Source of the DNA: Geobacteraceae bacterium
Lineage (GTDB): Bacteria > Desulfobacterota > Desulfuromonadia > Desulfuromonadales > Desulfuromonadaceae
Direction of reading: 5' to 3'
NCBI GenBank assembly: GCA_020201305.1
Contig: JAIVHC010000196.1
Location: 1-5,598, forward strand
DNA: 5,598 nucleotides
The notes beneath the pieces are model-generated. The model had not been told where the DNA came from and did no database searches. It worked only from the letters and a program-made list of their open reading frames with translations. The position numbers and the translations under genes are program-made. How positions within the stretch are numbered: the first letter of the stretch is position 1; each line of letters opens with the position of its first letter. Shown piece by piece: positions 1 to 5,097 of the stretch.

Positions 1-1071
1 TTCCAGCACTTCATAGCCGGTGGTGCGGCGCACCGGGGTGAAGCCGGCGCTGCGGATAAGGTGGATAATCTCCTCCTGCGACATGCGGAACCTTACCCCC
101 GCAGCGGCTACCACATTTTCCTCTAGCATGGTACCGCCCATATCGTTGGCGCCGAAACGCAGCGCCACTTGCGCCAGGCGCGCCCCTTGAGTCACCCAAC
201 TCGCCTGGATATTGGGGATGTTGTCGAGCACCAAGCGTGACAGGGCCACCACCCGCAGGTAATCGGTTCCGGTCGCTCCGGCCTTGATCTCGCTGCCGAG
301 TTCGGTATTGTCGGGCTGGTAGCTCCAGCTGATGAATGCGGTAAAGCCGCCGCTGCGTGCCTGAATCTCGCGCACGCGCAACAGGTGCTCCACCAGCTGC
401 TCCGGGGTCTCGCCGCAGCCGAACATCAGGGTGGCGGTGGTCTTCATCCCCAGTTCGTGCGCTGTTTCCATCACCTCGGCCCACTTGCGCCAGCCGATTT
501 TATTCGGCGAGATATGCCGACGCACGGCGTCCACCAATACTTCGGCGCCGCCGCCGGGGATCGATGCGAGCCCGGCGCTCTGGAGGCGCTGAATACACGC
601 GCGCATACTAATCCCCTCCTGATACGCGAGGTGCACCACTTCGGCCGGGGAAAGGGAGTGGATCTGTACCGAGGGAAAACGCCGCCGCAGCAGGGAGAAG
701 AGTTCCTCGAACCAGCTCAGGGGCAGTTCCGGGTGAATCCCCCCCTGCATAAGGAGCTGAGTACCGCCGCACTCCACCAGCTCCTCCACCTTGGCGCATA
801 TTTCATCTTCGCTCAGAAGATACCCTTCAGGATCACTGATATCGCGATAGAAGGCACAGAAGCGGCACTGGCAACTGCAGATATTGGAATAGTTGACGTT
901 GCGATCCACCACGAAACCCACTTCGCGTTCAGGATGGAGAAGATCGCGGCGTGAGGCGGCCAGACGCCCGAGGGTGAGCAGATCAACCTCGCGGTACAGA
1001 TACAGCGCCTCTTCCCGCGTCAGCGGGGTTCCCTCTTTGAGCGCGGTTTTTATGCAGTCAAGTTCAGACAT
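1..1071 (-). CDS. mqnC: Cyclic dehypoxanthinyl futalosine synthase MqnC (3' end cut by window edge)
   Basis: This is a radical SAM enzyme of the futalosine menaquinone pathway. By family knowledge it converts dehypoxanthinyl futalosine to its cyclic form in the cytoplasm. I translated it by hand: 357 codons are open from the ATG at 1071-1069 to the left edge, with no stop. The 4Fe-4S/SAM motif CSCQCRFC (CxxxCxxC) gives Cys65, Cys69 and Cys72. GGIHPELP follows at about residue 110, then SIPGGGAE, whose SIPGGG form is typical of MqnC, whereas MqnE usually has S(C/T)PGGG. Family members are about 350-380 residues, so only a short C-terminal tail should be missing. The start lies 1 nt after the mqnE stop. 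The Shine-Dalgarno is weak, so translation probably depends on coupling. MqnE is the main alternative, but the adjacent gene fits MqnE better. Confidence 0.93.
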   Translation of the reverse strand, partial: MSELDCIKTALKEGTPLTREEALYLYREVDLLTLGRLAASRRDLLHPEREVGFVVDRNVNYSNICSCQCRFCAFYRDISDPEGYLLSEDEICAKVEELVECGGTQLLMQGGIHPELPLSWFEELFSLLRRRFPSVQIHSLSPAEVVHLAYQEGISMRACIQRLQSAGLASIPGGGAEVLVDAVRRHISPNKIGWRKWAEVMETAHELGMKTTATLMFGCGETPEQLVEHLLRVREIQARSGGFTAFISWSYQPDNTELGSEIKAGATGTDYLRVVALSRLVLDNIPNIQASWVTQGARLAQVALRFGANDMGGTMLEENVVAAAGVRFRMSQEEIIHLIRSAGFTPVRRTTGYEVLE

Positions 1072-1072
1072 A

Positions 1073-2155
1073 TCAGTAAACCTGCAGATCCTGATACAGG
1101 GTGTCGCGTTCCACCGGAGTACGTCCGGCGCTGCGGATCTGACGCACAATCTCCTCCTTGCCCAGGGCCTGGGGCGAATCGGCGCCGGCATCGTGGCCGA
1201 TCTTTTCCTCCACTACCGTTCCATCCAGGTCGTTGACCCCGAAACACAGCGCCACCTGGGCGACTTTGAGGCCCAGCATCACCCAGTACGCCTTGATGTG
1301 CTGAAAATTATCCAGATAGATGCGGCTGATGGCGAGGGTTTTGAGGCAGTCGATACCGTCGGGGCCGTGTTCCACCCTGATGTTGCTGTTTTCGGTCTGA
1401 AATGCAAGGGGTATAAAGGCCTGAAACCCGCGGGTGCGATCCTGCAGATCACGCAGGCGCCGCATGTGATCCACACGGTGGGTGTAATCTTCAACGTGGC
1501 CGAAAAGCATGGTGGCATTGCTCTTGAGGCCGCCGGCATGGATTTTCTCCGTTACCTCAAGCCAGCGCTCGGCAGAGATTTTTTCCGCACAGATCTGCGT
1601 GCGAATCTCAGCAGCAAAGATCTCCGCCCCGCCGCCGGGGGTGGAATCGAGACCGAGACGCTTGAGTTCACTGATCACCTCTTCCACACCCAGACCGGAG
1701 ATACGCGCGAAGTAGTCGATCTCCACCGCGGTGAAGGCTTTGATCTTTATCTTCGGGTTATTGGCCTTGAGGGTCGCCATCATGCGCAGGTAGAACTCGA
1801 AAGGCAGTTCCGGATGCAGCCCCCCCACCATGTGGAGTTCCGTAGCGCCGGCGGCCTTTGCCTCTGCGGCGCGTTGCAGAATCTCGGCGAGGTTGTAGGT
1901 GTAGGCATCGGGCTCGCTGCCATCCTTACAAAAGGCGCAGAAACGGCAGTGATTGACACACACATTGGTGTAGTTGATGTGGCGGTTGACGTTGAAAAAC
2001 ACCCTGGTGCCATTTTTCCGGCGGTTCGCCAGGTCGGCGAGTTCGCCGATGGCAAGGAGATCGTCGGATTCATACAGCTGCAGGGCTTCGGCATCGGTAA
2101 TGCGCTCGTCCTGCTCGATCTTGGTGCGGATGGTGGTAAAGAGTTGCTGGTTCAT
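1073..2155 (-). CDS. mqnE: Aminofutalosine synthase MqnE (radical SAM)
   Basis: The 360-residue product belongs to the MqnE/MqnC radical SAM family. MqnE by family knowledge joins 3-[(1-carboxyvinyl)oxy]benzoate and SAM to form aminofutalosine, an early committed step of menaquinone synthesis in the cytoplasm. The N-terminal RVFFNVNRHINYTN leads into CVNHCRFCAFC, with cluster ligands Cys66, Cys70 and Cys73. GGLHPELP and the STPGGGAEIF motif follow, and the C-terminal half has the conserved QVALCFGVNDLDGTVVEEKI stretch. The length is normal for MqnE (about 360-380). The ATG overlaps the upstream ubiX-like stop by 4 nt (ATGA) and has no convincing Shine-Dalgarno, which suggests coupled translation. 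mqnC follows after 1 nt. The paralogous mqnC shares clear similarity, even at the DNA level, around GGxHPELP. Confidence 0.95.
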   Translation of the reverse strand: MNQQLFTTIRTKIEQDERITDAEALQLYESDDLLAIGELADLANRRKNGTRVFFNVNRHINYTNVCVNHCRFCAFCKDGSEPDAYTYNLAEILQRAAEAKAAGATELHMVGGLHPELPFEFYLRMMATLKANNPKIKIKAFTAVEIDYFARISGLGVEEVISELKRLGLDSTPGGGAEIFAAEIRTQICAEKISAERWLEVTEKIHAGGLKSNATMLFGHVEDYTHRVDHMRRLRDLQDRTRGFQAFIPLAFQTENSNIRVEHGPDGIDCLKTLAISRIYLDNFQHIKAYWVMLGLKVAQVALCFGVNDLDGTVVEEKIGHDAGADSPQALGKEEIVRQIRSAGRTPVERDTLYQDLQVY

Positions 2156-2853
2156 GGTGTGTATCTGCTTTCGTGATTATTTATGGTTTTTTGTGAATCT
2201 CCTCCCAGCATCTCATCCTCGCCCCAGCGCGGCACCAGATGATGCTCAATGCCGAGTTGATCCAGAATACGCGCGGCGATAAAGTCGGCTATATCCTGCA
2301 GGGAGCATGGCCGGGTGTAGAACGCGGGCATCGCGGGGAGGATCATGGCGCCGGCTTCACTGAGGGTGAGGAGGTTGCGCAGATGGATACTGTGGAGCGG
2401 GGTTTCGCGCGGTACGATAATGAGGCGGCGGCGCTCCTTGAGACTCACATCTGCGGCGCGCTCGATGAGGGTATTGCTCACCCCGGCGGCGAGGCGCCCT
2501 ACCACCCCCATGGAAGCGGGGACAATCACCATGGCATCACCTCCGGCGGAACCGCTCGCCACCGGGGCCATGAAGTCATCTTCCGCGTAACAGCGCAGTT
2601 GCTCCGGCCCGCAGATAAAATACTCCTCCAACTCACCCTGCATCTGTACCGGGGCATCGGGCCAGCTAAGGGGCAGGTCCTCGAGTTCAAGGCGCAGTAC
2701 CTGCCTGCCTGCCGCGGAGGTCAGGAGCGAAACCCGGCATCCCGCAGCAAGCAGATGCCTGAGGAGGGAAAGCGCGTAACACGCCCCGGAAGCGCCGCAG
2801 ATGGCTACGACCACATGCTGCTCTCCTCTATTCAGCGTAGCGACTGCGCTCAT
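2152..2853 (-). CDS. mqnM: UbiX-family flavin prenyltransferase (MqnM-like)
   Basis: The 233-residue protein is a UbiX/Pad1 flavoprotein. The family prenylates reduced FMN with dimethylallyl phosphate to make prFMN, the cofactor of UbiD-type decarboxylases. Visible motifs are ICGASGACY (residues 18-26, flavin binding), VASGS (98-102), SNTLIERAADVSLKERR (about 126-142), VPRETP (Arg149, Glu150), Tyr179 and Arg195. These line up with catalytic-site residues recalled for Pseudomonas UbiX. Phe94 sits where that protein has Trp84. The C-terminal tail after residue 217 (GDSQKTINNHESRYTP) is not conserved. Its place between a UbiA-type gene and mqnE points to service in menaquinone synthesis, supplying the UbiD-like MqnL. 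A general prFMN role shared with ubiquinone or other decarboxylases cannot be excluded. It overlaps both neighbours by 4 nt. Confidence 0.93.
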   Translation of the reverse strand: MSAVATLNRGEQHVVVAICGASGACYALSLLRHLLAAGCRVSLLTSAAGRQVLRLELEDLPLSWPDAPVQMQGELEEYFICGPEQLRCYAEDDFMAPVASGSAGGDAMVIVPASMGVVGRLAAGVSNTLIERAADVSLKERRRLIIVPRETPLHSIHLRNLLTLSEAGAMILPAMPAFYTRPCSLQDIADFIAARILDQLGIEHHLVPRWGEDEMLGGDSQKTINNHESRYTP

Positions 2854-3755
2854 CGCAGCACCGTCACATCAGCGAGGACAAACACAAACAGGATAATACT
2901 GATGTAGCCGTTCATGGTGAAGAACGCGGCGTCGAGACGACTCAGATCTTCGGGCTTCACGAGGCTGTGTTCATATACCAGCAGAGCGGCCACTACCGCT
3001 ACCCCGATGAGGTAAAGCCAGCCGAGCCCGGCGCTGAGCCATACCAGAAGCAGGAGCACAACCATGCCACCATGGAGCCAGCGCACCAGCAGACAGGATT
3101 TTTCCGCTCCGAGGCTTACCGGGATGGAGTACAGGCCGTGTTCACGATCGAAATCGAGGTCCTGCAGGGCGTAAAAGATATCGAATCCGGCCACCCACAA
3201 CAATACCGCAAGACCGAGAAGGATAATGGAGATATGCACATCGCCACGCAGGGCGATCCACGCCCCGATGGGTGCGGCAGCGAGACAGAGCCCCAGAATC
3301 AGATGGGCATACATGGTGAAGCGCTTCGCATATGCATACAGCACCAGAAAGAACAGCACTACAAAGGAGAGATAAAAACACAGGGGATTGAGCATCCAAG
3401 CGGCGAGTTCGAACAACAGCACAGAGACAACTACAAAGATCCACGCCTCGAGCATCGACACCTTGCCTGCGGGGATGTGGCGCTCTTCGGTGCGCGGGTT
3501 CTGTGCATCAATGCGCGCATCAATGATGCGGTTGAGCCCCATAGCGGCGGAACGCGCCCCCACCATGGCAACACAGATCCACAGCAATTGCGCCAGGGTG
3601 GGCAGTTGCGCGCTTGCATCGGCAGCCAACACCACCCCGATCAAAGCGAACGGGAACGCAAACACCGTATGGGAGAATTTTATCATTTCGAGCAGGGCTT
3701 TTATTTTGGCGCCTGCGCGCTGAAGAGCCGAAGGAGCATTGACCTTGGCGGACAT
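2850..3755 (-). CDS. mqnP: UbiA-family polyprenyltransferase (MqnP-like)
   Basis: The 301-residue integral inner-membrane protein belongs to the UbiA aromatic prenyltransferase superfamily. In this cluster it most likely attaches the polyprenyl chain to the dihydroxynaphthoate-type intermediate of the futalosine pathway (MqnP role). The first Asp-rich motif is NRIIDARID (Asn75, Asp79, Asp83) and the second is YALQDLDFD (Tyr195, Asp199, Asp203). These bind the Mg-diphosphate of the prenyl donor. About eight or nine hydrophobic segments are visible, for example residues 28-48, 56-75, 103-121, 126-142, 150-169 and 175-197, with more near the C terminus. Length is typical (about 285-300). The ATG at 3755 has AAGGAA five bases upstream. 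It is the first gene of the minus-strand operon. UbiA (4-hydroxybenzoate octaprenyltransferase) is the alternative, and context favours MqnP. Confidence 0.88.
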   Translation of the reverse strand: MSAKVNAPSALQRAGAKIKALLEMIKFSHTVFAFPFALIGVVLAADASAQLPTLAQLLWICVAMVGARSAAMGLNRIIDARIDAQNPRTEERHIPAGKVSMLEAWIFVVVSVLLFELAAWMLNPLCFYLSFVVLFFLVLYAYAKRFTMYAHLILGLCLAAAPIGAWIALRGDVHISIILLGLAVLLWVAGFDIFYALQDLDFDREHGLYSIPVSLGAEKSCLLVRWLHGGMVVLLLLVWLSAGLGWLYLIGVAVVAALLVYEHSLVKPEDLSRLDAAFFTMNGYISIILFVFVLADVTVLR

Positions 3756-3760
3756 GGATA

Positions 3761-3766
3761 TTCCTT
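3761..3766 (-). promoter_or_regulatory. Ribosome binding site of the mqnP-like gene
   Basis: AAGGAA on the minus strand lies five bases before the ATG at 3755-3753. It is the only clear Shine-Dalgarno in the minus-strand cluster and supports this start. The downstream genes there rely on overlapping starts. Confidence 0.6.
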
Positions 3767-3810
3767 TCCGGAGGATATAAATAATGAGTCGGTTTGAACG
3801 TCCGTGCTGT

Positions 3811-3840
3811 TTTATACACCCGCAGACATAAATGAATCAA
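3811..3840 (-). promoter_or_regulatory. Candidate sigma70 promoter for the mqnP-mqnM-mqnE-mqnC operon
   Basis: On the minus strand, TTGATT (3840-3835) and TATAAA (3816-3811) are separated by 18 bp. Transcription would start near 3804, giving a leader of about 50 nt before the mqnP-like ATG at 3755. The elements match the consensus well but were found by eye in an AT-rich gap, and no start site has been measured. Confidence 0.5.
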
Positions 3841-3877
3841 GAGGCGCGTATCCATCAATCTCCTTAACCGGCGTCAT

Positions 3878-3906
3878 CGTGATTGCAGATCCACTCTGCA
3901 ATCACG
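3878..3906. repeat. Perfect 12-bp inverted repeat in the divergent intergenic region
   Basis: CGTGATTGCAGA is followed by the 5-nt spacer TCCAC and its exact reverse complement TCTGCAATCACG. The right arm also overlaps the palindrome TCACGTGA (3902-3909). There is no T-run on either side, so it does not look like an intrinsic terminator. It lies upstream of both candidate promoters, about 40 bp from each -35 element, which fits an operator or activator site for a dimeric regulator of one or both operons. No regulator family is recognised. Confidence 0.75.
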
Positions 3907-3926
3907 TGAGCCGAGAAATATTCCCC

Positions 3927-3956
3927 TGGACTCACATAATCTTGCCCGCATATAAA
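3927..3956 (+). promoter_or_regulatory. Alternative upstream promoter for the mrp cluster
   Basis: TGGACT (3927-3932, four of six matches to the -35 consensus) and TATAAA (3951-3956) are 18 bp apart. A start near 3963 would give a leader that contains the whole 7-bp inverted repeat covering the mrpE ribosome binding site. This is weaker than the promoter at 3942-3970, with which it overlaps. Confidence 0.3.
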
Positions 3957-3970
3957 AACATTGTTATATT
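3942..3970 (+). promoter_or_regulatory. Candidate extended -10 promoter for the mrp cluster
   Basis: TTGCCC (3942-3947) and TATATT (3965-3970) are separated by 17 bp. A TG at 3962-3963 forms an extended -10 element. A start near 3977 would leave a very short leader of about 18 nt before the mrpE ATG, lacking most of the left arm of the hairpin at 3972-3992. Found by eye, not measured. Confidence 0.5.
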
Positions 3971-3971
3971 C

Positions 3972-3992
3972 ACCCTCCAAACAAAGGAGGGT
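3972..3992 (+). promoter_or_regulatory. mrpE ribosome binding site inside a 7-bp inverted repeat
   Basis: AAAGGAGG (3983-3990) is a strong Shine-Dalgarno four bases before the mrpE ATG at 3995. ACCCTCC (3972-3978) is exactly complementary to GGAGGGT (3986-3992) across the AAACAAA loop. In a transcript starting upstream of 3972, a GC-rich hairpin would cover the ribosome binding site. The pairing is visible in the sequence, while its regulatory effect is inference. Confidence 0.6.
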
Positions 3993-3994
3993 AC

Positions 3995-4465
3995 ATGCTA
4001 TTCGTCCTGTTTCTTACATTCGTACTCGTAGCGTTCTGGCTGCTGCTTTCATGGCACTTCACCCCGTTTGTACTCGGTTGTGGCGTTGCATCCGTTGCGC
4101 TGACCCTGTACCTGGCTCTGCGCATGAAGCTGGTGGACGAGGAATCCCAACCACTGCATCTCTCCGTGCATATTGTCGGATACTGGGCTTGGCTCGCCAA
4201 AGAGGTGGTTGTCTCCACCTGGGATGTCACCCGGCATGTCTGGAGCCCGAACAAGCGTGTCCACCCACGGGTAATCACGGTGGAGGCCACCCCACAGACT
4301 GCGTTCGGCTTGATGCTGTACGCCAATTCCATGACTCTGACTCCCGGTACGGTGTGCCTTGATGTGACGCATGAAAAAATCAAGGCGCATGCCCTCACAG
4401 AGGATGCCGCAGCGAGTCTGGAGAGCGGAGAGATGGGCGCACGTATTCGCAGGCTCGGCCTATGA
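3995..4465 (+). CDS. mrpE: Mrp-type cation/proton antiporter subunit E
   Basis: The 156-residue membrane protein matches MrpE/MnhE/PhaE, a small subunit of the multisubunit Na+(K+)/H+ antiporter in the inner membrane. By family knowledge it is needed for stable assembly rather than being an ion channel itself. Hydrophobic segments are at about residues 2-20, 23-43 and 57-75. The family signature NSMTLTPGT is at 111-119, inside a soluble C-terminal domain (VITVEATPQ at 93-101). Length is normal (about 158). The ATG has a strong AAAGGAGG four bases upstream and is the first gene of the plus-strand cluster. Its TGA overlaps the mrpF ATG in an ATGA junction. In an Mbh-type complex the equivalent subunit is MbhA. 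Staphylococcal (mnh) and rhizobial (pha) names apply to the same family. Confidence 0.93.
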   Translation: MLFVLFLTFVLVAFWLLLSWHFTPFVLGCGVASVALTLYLALRMKLVDEESQPLHLSVHIVGYWAWLAKEVVVSTWDVTRHVWSPNKRVHPRVITVEATPQTAFGLMLYANSMTLTPGTVCLDVTHEKIKAHALTEDAAASLESGEMGARIRRLGL

Positions 4466-4779
4466 TCAGTATCACAAGTATATATGCCGGTGCCTGTCTC
4501 GCCCTCCTCGCGATAATGGGGGTCACCATCACCCGTGCCATTAGGGGGCCCAGTGCCTTTGACCGCGTCATGGCGGTGAATATGTTCGGGACCAAAACGG
4601 TACTGCTCCTTTCATTGCTGGGTTTTTTAAGTGGGCGGCCCGACTTTCTCGACATATCCCTGGTGTACGCGCTGGTTAATTTTCTGAGTACTATAGCGAT
4701 CCTGCGCTTTTTTGAGGGGCGCACCCCTACTACAACGGATAACGATACGGCAGACACGTCTGTAACCACGGAGGAGTAG
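4462..4779 (+). CDS. mrpF: Mrp-type cation/proton antiporter subunit F
   Basis: The 105-residue product is an MrpF/MnhF subunit, a small three-helix inner-membrane protein of the antiporter. Hydrophobic segments are at about residues 5-25, 43-57 and 63-84. The conserved loop RGPSAFDRVMAVN (residues 28-40, with Asp34 and Arg35) and the DISLVYALVNFL segment (64-75) are the family hallmarks. The C-terminal tail from about residue 87 is polar and rich in Thr, Asp and Glu. It extends past the usual family end near 85-95 residues. The start overlaps the mrpE stop by 4 nt and has no good Shine-Dalgarno, consistent with coupling. The last codons carry the GGAGGAG ribosome binding site of mrpG, and the TAG abuts the mrpG ATG. 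Confidence 0.93.
   Translation: MISITSIYAGACLALLAIMGVTITRAIRGPSAFDRVMAVNMFGTKTVLLLSLLGFLSGRPDFLDISLVYALVNFLSTIAILRFFEGRTPTTTDNDTADTSVTTEE
4770..4776 (+). promoter_or_regulatory. Ribosome binding site of mrpG inside the mrpF 3' end
   Basis: GGAGGAG lies in the last codons of mrpF; its GGAGG core ends five bases before the mrpG ATG at 4780. It fixes that start and suggests mrpG can be initiated on its own as well as by coupling. Confidence 0.65.
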
Positions 4780-5097
4780 ATGGAGAGCATTTTAAGCATC
4801 ATTTCGGCGCTGTGCATCGGGCTCGGGATTTTCCTCGGCATTACCGGCGCGGTGGGGATTGTGCGCCTGCCGAATTTTTTCACCCGCCTCCATGCTGCGA
4901 GTGTCACCGACTCCGGGTGCGCTTTTCTGATTCTGTCGGGCCTCATGCTTCAGTCCGGCTTCAGCATCCCTACGCTTAAATTGTTTTTTATTCTGGTGTT
5001 TTTACTCATAACCAGCCCCACGGCGTCCCATGCCCTGGCGAAGACTGCCCTGGACTGCGGCGCGGACCCCACACCACCCCCGTATGAGGAGCGCTGA
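4780..5097 (+). CDS. mrpG: Mrp-type cation/proton antiporter subunit G
   Basis: The 105-residue product is an MrpG/MnhG/PhaG subunit, a three-helix inner-membrane protein of the multisubunit antiporter. The central signature is RLPNFFTRLHAASVTDS (residues 29-45). A second conserved stretch, SPTASHALAK (79-88), lies at the end of the third hydrophobic segment. Hydrophobic segments are at about 5-27, 43-60 and 64-78. Length is within the normal 100-120 range. The start directly follows the mrpF TAG and has GGAGGAG upstream. The stop shares one base with the next start (TGATG). In Mbh-like complexes the counterpart is MbhC. Confidence 0.94.
   Translation: MESILSIISALCIGLGIFLGITGAVGIVRLPNFFTRLHAASVTDSGCAFLILSGLMLQSGFSIPTLKLFFILVFLLITSPTASHALAKTALDCGADPTPPPYEER
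5086..5091 (+). promoter_or_regulatory. Ribosome binding site of the gene starting at 5097
   Basis: GAGGAG lies in the last codons of mrpG, five bases before the ATG at 5097. It supports this start, which overlaps the mrpG TGA by one base. Confidence 0.6.

Noticed and set aside
385..954. Plus-strand open frame of 189 codons opposite mqnC
   Set aside because: Antisense shadow of mqnC. The opposite strand carries the CxxxCxxC and GGGAE motifs, and this frame has no family features.
893..2176. Long open frame of 427 codons on the plus strand across mqnE and the start of mqnC
   Set aside because: It is antisense to two well-supported radical SAM genes, has no recognisable domain, and its length follows from the codon bias of GC-rich genes on the opposite strand.
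2967..3797. Plus-strand open frame of 276 codons opposite the UbiA-type gene
   Set aside because: Its His/Glu/Gln-rich product is the typical mirror of a membrane protein on the other strand. The UbiA motifs settle the coding strand.
3520..3858. Minus-strand frame starting TTG-ATG with AAGGAG just upstream (3861-3866), running into mqnP out of frame
   Set aside because: The Shine-Dalgarno is good, but the frame mostly overlaps the UbiA-type gene out of phase and has no recognisable product. The best promoter would start downstream of it. A short leader peptide is not excluded, only unsupported.
3836..3858. Two TTGAT elements on the minus strand as a possible FNR/Crp-type site
   Set aside because: They are direct repeats about 18 bp apart, not the TTGAT-N4-ATCAA inverted arrangement, so no FNR box is supported.
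3878..3906. Intrinsic terminator at the 12-bp inverted repeat
   Set aside because: Neither side has a run of T, and no gene ends nearby because both flanking operons start from this gap.
3804..4031. Plus-strand open frame of 75 codons across the intergenic gap
   Set aside because: It covers the promoters and inverted repeats, overlaps mrpE out of frame, and lacks a ribosome binding site or family features.
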